Source: DATKEG01 sp035544515
Lineage (GTDB): Bacteria > Acidobacteriota > Vicinamibacteria > Fen-336
Length of the DNA stretch: 13,058 bases
Assembly (NCBI GenBank): GCA_035544515.1
Contig: DATKEG010000068.1
Location: 1 to 13,058 of the forward strand
Direction of reading: 5' to 3'
Part shown: positions 6,214 through 12,442 of the stretch, in pieces
How the letters are laid out: each line of letters begins with the position of its first letter
Position numbering within the stretch: the stretch's first letter is position 1
Made by a program: the position numbers and the translations under genes
Notes under the pieces: generated by a model
What the model saw: the letters and a program-made list of their open reading frames with translations, nothing else
Told to the model about the DNA's origin: nothing
The model's database searches: none

Positions 6214-8196
6214 TCAGGCCGCGGGAATGCTGAACCGGAACGTCGCCCCCGCGCCGGGGGTGTTCTCGAGCCAGACCCGCCCATCGTGGCCGTCCACGAT
6301 TCCCTTCACGATGGCGAGCCCGAGGCCGGTGCCCTTGTAGCTCGAGCGCTCCGAGCGCCAGTAGGGCTCGAAGATGTTGGCGCGCGCGGCCTCGGGTATC
6401 CCGGGCCCGGTGTCGCTCACCGTGAACACGACCTCCTGGCCATGCGGCTCGACCCCGATGGTCACCGAGCCCTGGGTGGTGGCCTTCAACGCGTTCGAGA
6501 CGAGGTTCGCCAGGACCTGGATGAGCCGGTGGCGGTCGCCGCGGACGAGGGGCACCTCCGCGGGCACGACCTTGACCAGCGCCAGACCGCGCGTGGCCGC
6601 CTGCGCCGCGAACATGTCCATGACCTCGTCCACGACCGAGAGCGGGTCCTGCGGGACGAGGTCGAGGGCCAGGCGTCCCGCCTCCAGGCTGTTGACGTCG
6701 AGCAGGTCCGAGATCATCCGGTTCATCCGCTGCGCGGCGCGGGTGATGGCCCCGAGTCCGCGCGCCCGGAGGTCCGCCGGCAGGTCGGAGTCCTTCAGCG
6801 TCTCCGCCGCGAGCACGATCGTATTGAGCGGGTTGCGCAGGTCGTGCGAGACCACACCCAGCACGTGCTGCCGGTCCGCGACCGCCTGCCGCGCCTGCCG
6901 GTAGACGCGCTCGCGCTCCACCTCCGCGTGCTTCCGGTCCGTGATGTCGGTGCAGGCGGAGACCGCGCCCACGATCTCGTCACCGGAGCCGATCGGCGCC
7001 ACGGAGCAGTGGAGGATCACGTCCTTGCCGGTGCGCAGGTGGCGGACCATGAACTCGCCGGCCGTGGCCCGGCCGCTCAGGGCCTGTGCGATCGGCCGTT
7101 CCTCGGGCGCGAGCGGCTGGCCTGTATCGGCGTGCCGCGCCTCGAGCACCTCCGCCAGGGACTTCGCCGACCGGTTGAGCTCCTCGAGGGAGTCCACGCC
7201 GAACAGCTCCAGCGCCGCGCGGTTGGCGTGGCGGACGCCGCGGGCGTCGGATACGAACACGGCGTCCGGGATGCTCTGCAGCACCGTCTCCAGCTCGCGC
7301 ACCTGCGCGGCCAGCGCCTCCTGGAGCAGGTGCTGGGCGATGGCGGCGGTGGCGCGGGCGCACATCGTCTCGAAGAGACGGCGGTCCTGGTCCGAGACGC
7401 TGGCCGCCACGGTCGATCCGATGTGGGCCACGCCCACGAGCTGCCCCTCGCTCTGCAGGGCAACGCCGTACAGCGCCTTGAGCTTCCTGGCCTTGAGGAC
7501 GGGGCTGACGGCCTCGGCCTCGATCTGCTCTGCGGTCAGGAACCGGGGGCGCCGCTCCGCGGCGATGCGTCCCGCGATGCCCTCCCCGATGCGGAGGCGC
7601 AACGCGCGCCCACGCCGCTCCTCCTCCAGGCCGACCGCGGCCCGCACCACGAGCGCGTCGCCCTCCCGCAGCAGGATGGAGCCCGTGTCGATGGAGGCGG
7701 CGGGCTCGATGATCGCCTGCAGCAGCCGCTGCAGCAGGTCGTCCACGCGCAGGTTCTCGAAGGCGACACTGGAGACGCGGTCCAGCGCCCGCAGGGTGCG
7801 GTCCCGCGCGGCGATGTAACGTTCGGCGGAGGCGGCGATCAGCGTGTCGAAGACCCGGTTCAGCAGGCGCAGCGCGGCACCTCCGAGGTCGCGCCCACGG
7901 CTCTCCAACCACAGGTCCAGGATCGTGGAGCGCAGCCCGGCCGCATCGCCCACGACCTCTCGCAGCGACGTGCCCTCGCTCAGCCGGCGCAGGGCGTGAC
8001 GCTCGGAGGCCTGCACGGTCGGCGTGGGCAGCCCGTCCGCCATGCCTCCCTCGACGGCTTCGGCCACGGCGTCCAGCAGCTCGGCGGGCGCGCCGTCGTG
8101 CCCCCGCGCGCCGAGCAGGGCGCGGTGCTGCCTCAGGAACTCGCCGAGCTCTCGGGCCGACGGATCCCGGACCGCCGCGTCCGCCGTGGTCTCCAT
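6214..8196 (-). CDS. Soluble sensor histidine kinase: RsbRD_N-like, GAF, PAS, HisKA, HATPase
   Basis: This 660-aa cytoplasmic kinase has no signal peptide or membrane helix. Residues about 15-140 resemble the RsbRD N-terminal domain of stressosome proteins (pattern RRLSEGTSLREVVGDAAGLR, then RLLNRVFDTLIAAS and ARDRTLRALDR). A GAF domain spans about 148-292 and a PAS domain about 302-420, ending in the typical ACTDITDRKHAE. HisKA follows with VVSHDLRNPLNTI (448-460), phospho-acceptor His451. The ATPase domain has the N box VLANLVSNALKAT (561-573), G1 DTGPGIP (595-601), the F-box IFEPYW (608-613) and G2 GTGLGLAI (622-629). All catalytic motifs are intact. There is no receiver domain and no response regulator beside it, so its partner is encoded elsewhere. 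The ATG at 8196 has AAGGA a few bases upstream; longer in-frame extensions run through non-coding sequence. GAF and PAS ligands cannot be read from sequence. Confidence 0.92.
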   Translation of the reverse strand: METTADAAVRDPSARELGEFLRQHRALLGARGHDGAPAELLDAVAEAVEGGMADGLPTPTVQASERHALRRLSEGTSLREVVGDAAGLRSTILDLWLESRGRDLGGAALRLLNRVFDTLIAASAERYIAARDRTLRALDRVSSVAFENLRVDDLLQRLLQAIIEPAASIDTGSILLREGDALVVRAAVGLEEERRGRALRLRIGEGIAGRIAAERRPRFLTAEQIEAEAVSPVLKARKLKALYGVALQSEGQLVGVAHIGSTVAASVSDQDRRLFETMCARATAAIAQHLLQEALAAQVRELETVLQSIPDAVFVSDARGVRHANRAALELFGVDSLEELNRSAKSLAEVLEARHADTGQPLAPEERPIAQALSGRATAGEFMVRHLRTGKDVILHCSVAPIGSGDEIVGAVSACTDITDRKHAEVERERVYRQARQAVADRQHVLGVVSHDLRNPLNTIVLAAETLKDSDLPADLRARGLGAITRAAQRMNRMISDLLDVNSLEAGRLALDLVPQDPLSVVDEVMDMFAAQAATRGLALVKVVPAEVPLVRGDRHRLIQVLANLVSNALKATTQGSVTIGVEPHGQEVVFTVSDTGPGIPEAARANIFEPYWRSERSSYKGTGLGLAIVKGIVDGHDGRVWLENTPGAGATFRFSIPAA

Positions 8197-8290
8197 GCTT
8201 CCTTGATTATGGCTTCGGCGCGACCGAACGAGCGGACCGCCGCGCCATGAGCATCGGGTGTCAGCTCCAGTAGACGCGATTGTACCTGCA

Positions 8291-8410
8291 TGCTTCCGGC
8301 CAGCCGCGCGGGTGCCGTACGGCCTCTCGAGCCCGGACAGGAGTTGACGGCGCGTCGCCAGCCGCTGCTGCTGCGTTATGCTCTGCACGGCGCGCGACAG
8401 GCCGGAAGCA
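8291..8410. repeat. 11-bp perfect inverted repeat bounding 120 bp
   Basis: TGCTTCCGGCC at 8291-8301 is the exact reverse complement of GGCCGGAAGCA at 8400-8410, with 98 bases between the arms. The arms could be ends of a small non-autonomous element or a protein-binding pair. The distance is too great for an ordinary terminator hairpin. The content between the arms resembles no known gene. Confidence 0.5.
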
Positions 8411-8420
8411 CAGGTCGCCG

Positions 8421-8455
8421 GTGGATCAGCTTCGGCCGGTCGAGTGGATCAGCTT
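8421..8455 (+). repeat. Tandem 12-bp direct repeat resembling an IS21-type terminal repeat
   Basis: GTGGATCAGCTT occurs at 8421-8432 and again at 8444-8455, a 23-base period, each copy next to a CCGGT or CGCGG-like stretch. From memory, IS21-family ends in GC-rich bacteria carry multiple copies of GTGGATCAG-T-T with CGACCGG-like spacing, so this may be a relic of one end. No istA or istB coding sequence is present in the window. Confidence 0.4.
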
Positions 8456-8535
8456 TCAACGCGGCCCAGCAGCAGGCAACGCGTGGCACTCGTGGTTCTT
8501 CTGAGGCGTGTGCGGGCGACATGGCGGGAGAAGCA

Positions 8536-9102
8536 ATGGTGCGAATTCGAAAGGGTGCGCAGACGGATCTGGCGGCGATCGTGGCCGTTGTCAACGATGC
8601 TGCGCAGGCATATCGAGGAGTGATACCGGTAGACCGGTGGCGCGACCCCTACATGTCGGCGGATGAATTGGAGAGCGAGATCTCCGATGGCGTCGTCTTC
8701 TGGGTGGCGGAAGAGGAAGGCCGCCTGTTGGGGGTGATGGGGTTTCAGGACAAGGGAGATGTCGCCCTGGTGCGCCACGCGTATGTCGCGCCCGGGCTAC
8801 AGAGGAAGGGCGTGGGAACGAGTCTTCTGCGCCACGTGGAGGGTCTCGCTGACAAGCCCATCCTGATTGGTACGTGGGCGAGTGCGTCGTGGGCCATCGA
8901 GTTCTATCGGCGGAACCGATACACAGTCGTCCCGGACAGCGACAAGGAGCGCCTGCTCCGGACCTACTGGTCGATCCCTGCGAGACAGATCGAAACGTCG
9001 GTTGTCCTTGCCGATGGACGATGGTTGGAGCGCGAAGCCAGCTTCAGCGGACGCCGATCGCTCGGGCCAGGGCCTTCCGTCCCGTCGCGCACAAGGGCGT
9101 GA
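8536..9102 (+). CDS. GNAT-family N-acetyltransferase
   Basis: This 188-aa protein should transfer an acetyl group from acetyl-CoA to an unknown amine. It begins VRIRKGAQTDLAAIVAVVN (the usual R-A-DL opening), continues with YRGVIPVDRWRDPYM (26-40), beta strands VFWVAEEEGRLLGVMGF (54-70), and motif A HAYVAPGLQRKGVGTSLL (81-98), whose QRKGVG is the acetyl-CoA pyrophosphate loop. IGTWASASWAIEFYRRNRY (111-129) is the motif-B region, and ERLLRTYWSIPARQIETSVVLAD (138-160) ends the fold in a way I recall from a GNAT subgroup widespread in GC-rich soil bacteria. The last 25 residues are low-complexity and may be a read-through tail. The ATG at 8536 is preferred to the one at 8521 because GGGAG lies five bases before it and the fold starts immediately. 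Codon use looks less GC-extreme than in its neighbours, suggesting a different origin. Confidence 0.85.
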   Translation: MVRIRKGAQTDLAAIVAVVNDAAQAYRGVIPVDRWRDPYMSADELESEISDGVVFWVAEEEGRLLGVMGFQDKGDVALVRHAYVAPGLQRKGVGTSLLRHVEGLADKPILIGTWASASWAIEFYRRNRYTVVPDSDKERLLRTYWSIPARQIETSVVLADGRWLEREASFSGRRSLGPGPSVPSRTRA

Positions 9103-9179
9103 CGCATCCCGAGTTCCGGCGCGACCCGAAGGTGCGGGTCACAACCGATTTCTTGAAGCGGGCGGCTGCGGCGAAGTAG
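9084..9179 (+). pseudogene. Possible orphan C-terminal fragment of a LysR-type regulator
   Basis: In the frame that ends at the TAG at 9177-9179 the peptide VTHPEFRRDPKVRVTTDFL (from 9099) resembles the final strand and helix of LysR-family effector domains, which commonly read like W-LTHPDLRRTARVRA--DFL. Nothing LysR-like precedes it in this frame: the upstream sequence belongs to the acetyltransferase in another frame. It therefore looks like the tail of a regulator gene whose 5' part was lost when the acetyltransferase segment arrived. The match rests on about 20 residues and memory of the family. Confidence 0.4.
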
Positions 9180-9188
9180 GACGGGAGC

Positions 9189-9203
9189 GTCGGCGGCGCC
9201 GAC
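9189..9203. terminator. Hairpin between convergent units
   Basis: GTCGGC, loop GGC, GCCGAC: a perfect 6-bp stem immediately beyond the permease stop (9204-9206) and after the end of the LysR-like fragment. There is no T-tract, so it is at most a weak or factor-assisted bidirectional terminator. Its position between converging transcripts supports the call. Confidence 0.35.
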
Positions 9204-10355
9204 CTAGTCCAGCCTCTTCCGGAAGCGCAGCGCGGCCAGGGCCAGGATCGCCGTGCCCATGAGGGCGAGGGCCAGGGCCTGCGGCCAGAGCACGTCGAGG
9301 CCCGAGCCGCGCAGGAAGATGCCGCGGATGATCGTGGCGTAGTAGCGCAGCGGGATCGCGTAGGTGACGTACTGGATGGCGCGGGGCATGTTCTCGATCG
9401 GGAAGATGAGGCCCGAGAGGTAGACCATCGGCAGCATCAGGGTGAAGGCGGCGATCATCATGGCCTGCTGCTGGGTGCGCACGAGGGTGGAGACGAGCAG
9501 GCCCAGGCCGAGGGTGTTCAGCACGAAGAGCTGCGTGAGGGCCACGAGCAGGGCGAAGGAGCCGCGGAGGGGCACGCCGAAGCCGAAGACGGTCAGGGCC
9601 GTGACCAGGAAGACCTGGACGAGCCCGATGAGAGCGAAGGGGAAGAGCTTGCCCACGATGAGCTGCCAGGACCGGATGGGCGAGACGATGATCTGCTCCA
9701 TGGTGCCGATCTCCTTCTCGCGCACCACGCCCATGGCGGAGAGGAGCAGGGTCATGATCATGAGGATCATGGCCAGCACCGCCGGCACGTAGAACCAGCG
9801 GCTCTTCAGGTCCGGGTTGTACCAGACGCGTGGGACGAGCTCGATCTGGCCCGGCGGGACGAGCGCGCGGCCCTCCTCCGCGGCCCGGCGCACCCACTCG
9901 CGCAGCCGCTCGGCCATGGCCTCGCGGCTGGCCGCGGCCACGATGCCCCTTCCGTAGCCCAGGGCCACGGTGGCGGGACTGGAGTCCGAGCCGTCCGCGA
10001 TGATCTGGACCCGGGGCGTGCCGTCTCCGGACAGGCCACGGCCGTAACCCGCGCCGATCACCAGCGCCACCTGCGCGTCGCCGCTCACCAGCCAGCCGTC
10101 GATCCCGGAGACGGTGTCCTCCACCCCTGCCAGCTCGAAGTAGCCGGAGCGCGTGAAGCGGTCGAGGAGCGCCCGGCTGGCCGCGCTGCGGTCCTGGTCC
10201 ACGAGCACGGTGGGGATGCGCGTGACGTCGGTGTTCACGGCGAAGCCGAAGAGCACGAGCTGCATCACGGGCGCCACGAAGACGATGGGGATCATCCGGT
10301 GGTCCTGGCGGAGCTGCAGGAACTCCTTGACGACGATCCGCCAGAGCACGTACAC
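9204..10355 (-). CDS. ABC-2 type transporter permease (YbhR/YhhJ-like), second of pair
   Basis: This 383-aa inner-membrane subunit of an ABC exporter has one N-terminal membrane helix (about 22-41, FVAPVMQLVLFGFAV). A long periplasmic domain (about 42-185) contains VLVDQDRSAASRALL and ALGYGRGIVAAASREA. About five further helices follow (near 187-210, 233-258, 267-290, 297-322, 356-376). The cytoplasmic loop VREKEIGTMEQIIVSPI (211-227) is the conserved ABC-2 signature that meets the ATPase. Such proteins export drugs or other hydrophobic compounds. It starts with GTG; GAGGAGG seven bases upstream (10363-10369) supports this. It follows the upstream permease after two bases and is its paralogue: NPDLKSRWF here aligns with NPELSSTRF there. 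Likely a heterodimer with that protein. Confidence 0.9.
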   Translation of the reverse strand: MYVLWRIVVKEFLQLRQDHRMIPIVFVAPVMQLVLFGFAVNTDVTRIPTVLVDQDRSAASRALLDRFTRSGYFELAGVEDTVSGIDGWLVSGDAQVALVIGAGYGRGLSGDGTPRVQIIADGSDSSPATVALGYGRGIVAAASREAMAERLREWVRRAAEEGRALVPPGQIELVPRVWYNPDLKSRWFYVPAVLAMILMIMTLLLSAMGVVREKEIGTMEQIIVSPIRSWQLIVGKLFPFALIGLVQVFLVTALTVFGFGVPLRGSFALLVALTQLFVLNTLGLGLLVSTLVRTQQQAMMIAAFTLMLPMVYLSGLIFPIENMPRAIQYVTYAIPLRYYATIIRGIFLRGSGLDVLWPQALALALMGTAILALAALRFRKRLD

Positions 10356-10357
10356 GG

Positions 10358-11485
10358 TCAGGCCTCCTCGCGCACGAGGCGCAGCGTGGCGAGGCCCAGG
10401 GTGGCCACGGCGAACAGGGCCAGCCCCGCCACCTCTTCGGGATAGGGGCCGAGGCCGGAGCCCTTGATGATCACGCCGCGCAGGATCACCAGGTAGTACC
10501 GGGCGGGAACGGCGTAGGTGACCAGTTGCAGGAAGGCGGGCATGGCGCGGATCTGGAAGATGAACCCCGAGAGCAGCACCGCGGGCAGCAGGGAGACGAG
10601 GAGGCCGCCCTGGAAGGCGACCGACTGCGAGTCCGCGAGCGTGGAGATGAGGATTCCCAGGCCCAGGGCGCCGAGGAGGTAGAGGAGCGTGGCCGCGAGG
10701 AGGGCCAGGTAGGAGCCCCTCACCTCCACGCCGAAGAGCGCGCGCGCCGCGAGGAGGATGATGGCCGCGGCCAGGAAGGAGACGGCGAGGTAGGGCAGGG
10801 TCTTGCCCAGGATCAGCTCCACCGTGCGCAGGGGCGCCACCCGGAGCTGCTCGATCGTGCCGCGCTCCTTCTCGCGGACGATGGAGAGGGCGGTGGCGAG
10901 CACCGCGGTGAGCATGAGCAGGACGCCCATCAGGCCGGGCACCAGGAAACGCGTGGAGCTCAGCTCCGGGTTGTACCAGACGAGCGGCCGGTACGAGATC
11001 CCGGTGACGGCCTCGCCGCCGCCCGCCCGCATCAGCGTCCGCCGCAGCGCTTCCGCGTTCGCTTCGGCGACCACCGCTCCCGCGTATCCCAGCACCGTGG
11101 TGGCGGTGTTCGCGTCCGCGCCGTCGAGCAGGAGCTGGACCTCGGCCGGGCGTCCCCTGGCCAGCTCCTCGCCGTACCCCCCCGGGATGACGAGCACGGC
11201 GCGGGCGATGCCCCGCGCCGTGAGGTCCTCGAGGTCCGCGCCGGGCGCCGGCGTGGCCGCGAGGTCGAAGTAGGTCGAGCGCACGAACGCGGCCACGAGC
11301 TCCCGGCTGCGCGCGGTATGGTCGTGGTCCTGCACGGCCAGGTCCACGTGGCGGACGTCGAAGTTCAGCGCGAAGCCGTAGAGCACGAGCATGAACGCGG
11401 GCAAGCCCAGCAGCATCAACAGGCTCAGGGGGTCGCGCCGGATCTGGCGCAGCTCCTTGACCGCCACCGCCCGCAGCTTCGTCAT
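10358..11485 (-). CDS. ABC-2 type transporter permease (YbhS-like), first of pair
   Basis: This 375-aa inner-membrane permease has the same plan as its neighbour: KELRQIRRDPLSLLML (10-25) leading into helix 1 (to about 40, LVLYGFALNFDV), a periplasmic domain with AVQDHDHTARSRELV (50-64) and VLGYAGAVVAEANAEAL (131-147), then helices near 180-202, 228-250, 258-281, 290-311 and 350-370. IVREKERGTIEQLRVAPLR (202-220) is the ABC-2 coupling loop. Its ATG overlaps the TGA of the ATPase gene (ATGA at 11482-11485), so the two are probably translationally coupled. No other good start exists nearby. YbhS/YbhR pairs of E. coli work with ATPase YbhF and membrane-fusion protein YbhG; here the fusion protein is not visible. 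The substrate is unknown. Confidence 0.9.
   Translation of the reverse strand: MTKLRAVAVKELRQIRRDPLSLLMLLGLPAFMLVLYGFALNFDVRHVDLAVQDHDHTARSRELVAAFVRSTYFDLAATPAPGADLEDLTARGIARAVLVIPGGYGEELARGRPAEVQLLLDGADANTATTVLGYAGAVVAEANAEALRRTLMRAGGGEAVTGISYRPLVWYNPELSSTRFLVPGLMGVLLMLTAVLATALSIVREKERGTIEQLRVAPLRTVELILGKTLPYLAVSFLAAAIILLAARALFGVEVRGSYLALLAATLLYLLGALGLGILISTLADSQSVAFQGGLLVSLLPAVLLSGFIFQIRAMPAFLQLVTYAVPARYYLVILRGVIIKGSGLGPYPEEVAGLALFAVATLGLATLRLVREEA
10363..10369 (-). promoter_or_regulatory. Strong Shine-Dalgarno fixing the GTG start of the second permease
   Basis: Read on the minus strand, GAGGAGG lies seven bases before the GTG at 10355. It falls inside the last codons of the upstream permease gene. 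Confidence 0.7.
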
Positions 11486-12438
11486 GGCCCCGCGGCCGGC
11501 TCCCTTCGCCGCGACTCCTCGTGCTGTACGTGGTGGATGAAGACGTCTTCCAGCGACGGCACGATCCGCTCGGCGGTGGCCGGGCCGTTGCCGGCCGCCT
11601 CGAGCACCGCGACCACGCGGGAGACCCCCGCCGCGGCGTCGTCCACCACCACGTGCAGCCGCGTGCCGAAGGCGGAGACGTCGCGGACGAACGGCTGCCG
11701 GGCCAGCGTCTCGAGCGCCTCCACGATCCTCGGCGCCGCGACCTCGAGCACGGCGTGGTCGCGGAAGACGGCCTTCACCCCGGCGACGGTGCCGAGCGCG
11801 CTCAGGCGGCCGGCATGGATGAGGGCCAGGCGGTGGCAGTGCTCGGCCTCCTCGAGGTAGTGCGTGGTCACGAACACCGTCACGCCCTCGGCGGACATGG
11901 CGTCGATGAGCCGCCAGAAGCGGCGGCGCGAGAGGGGATCGACGCCGCTGGTGGGCTCGTCCAGGAACACGATCCGCGGCTGGTGCAGCACGGCGCAGGC
12001 CAGCGCCAGGCGCTGCTTCCAGCCGCCGGGCAGCGAGCCCGTGAGCAGGTCCTCCTTGCCGGCCAGGCCCGACATCTCGACGGCCCAGGCCTCGCGCGCG
12101 GCCAGCGCGGCGCCCCGCAGGCCGTACACGCCGCCGAAGAAGCGGAGGTTCTGGCGCACGGAGAGGTCCTCGTAGAGGCTGAAGCGCTGGCTCATGTAGC
12201 CGATCCGGCGCTTCACCTCCTCCGGCTCCTTCGCCACGTCGATCCCGAGCACGCGGGCGGAGCCGGAGGTGGGCCTCAGCAGGCCGCACAGCATCCGGAT
12301 CGTGGTCGACTTGCCGGCGCCGTTCGCGCCCAGGAAGCCGAAGATCTCCCCCTCCGCCACGTCGAACGAGATGCCGTCCACGGCGCGGAAGGCGCCGAAC
12401 CGCTTCCCCAGGTCGCGGATCTCGACGGCGAGGGCCAA
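11482..12438 (-). CDS. ABC transporter ATP-binding protein of the efflux operon
   Basis: This 318-aa protein carries one nucleotide-binding domain that powers the two ABC-2 permeases encoded next. Visible motifs are Walker A GANGAGKST (37-45), Q-loop YMSQRFSLYEDL (81-92), a variant signature LPGGWKQRLALA (136-147) in place of LSGGQ, Walker B IVFLDEPTSGVDP (156-168) and H-loop His193 (VTTHYLEEAEHC). All catalytic residues are present. A C-terminal extension of about 100 residues (FRDHAVLEV to PSLEDVFIHHV) is typical of drug- and Nod-type exporter ATPases. E. coli YbhF has two such domains, while this protein has one. The only start matching the domain boundary is a TTG at 12438, four bases after the tolC stop. 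There is no strong Shine-Dalgarno, so it may depend on coupling from tolC. Confidence 0.92.
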   Translation of the reverse strand: MALAVEIRDLGKRFGAFRAVDGISFDVAEGEIFGFLGANGAGKSTTIRMLCGLLRPTSGSARVLGIDVAKEPEEVKRRIGYMSQRFSLYEDLSVRQNLRFFGGVYGLRGAALAAREAWAVEMSGLAGKEDLLTGSLPGGWKQRLALACAVLHQPRIVFLDEPTSGVDPLSRRRFWRLIDAMSAEGVTVFVTTHYLEEAEHCHRLALIHAGRLSALGTVAGVKAVFRDHAVLEVAAPRIVEALETLARQPFVRDVSAFGTRLHVVVDDAAAGVSRVVAVLEAAGNGPATAERIVPSLEDVFIHHVQHEESRRREPAAGP

Positions 12439-12442
12439 GGCG

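Larger units (their letters stand above)
8197..8535. other. Gene-free interval between divergent genes, with repeats
   Basis: About 340 bases separate the kinase start from the acetyltransferase start. I see no credible coding sequence. It holds an 11-bp inverted repeat pair (8291-8410) and a pair of 12-bp direct repeats (8421-8455), described separately, plus a second copy of TTATGCTCTG (8376-8385), the decamer found before gluconokinase. The promoters of both flanking genes must lie here, but no complete -35/-10 pair with normal spacing stands out: TTGACG at 8344-8349 is 27 bases from TATGCT at 8377-8382. The interval looks like the edge of an old insertion. Confidence 0.5.

Noticed and set aside
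4776..6284. 502-aa minus-strand frame over zwf
   Set aside because: Antisense shadow of a gene with complete glucose-6-phosphate dehydrogenase motifs.
6286..8250. 654-aa open frame antisense to the histidine kinase
   Set aside because: Long stop-free antisense frames are expected in very GC-rich genes. The translation is rich in His, Arg, Asp and Val with no domain motif, while the opposite strand has all kinase motifs.
8344..8382. TTGACG and TATGCT as a sigma-70 promoter for the acetyltransferase
   Set aside because: The spacing between the two hexamers is 27 bases, too long for a normal promoter.
8291..8410. Inverted repeat as an integron attC site
   Set aside because: The conserved attC core sequences (GTTRRRY type) are absent and no integrase is seen.
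8290..8535. N-terminal extension of the GNAT protein across the repeats
   Set aside because: The added residues are low-complexity and cover the inverted and direct repeats; the fold starts at 8536 behind a good ribosome-binding site.
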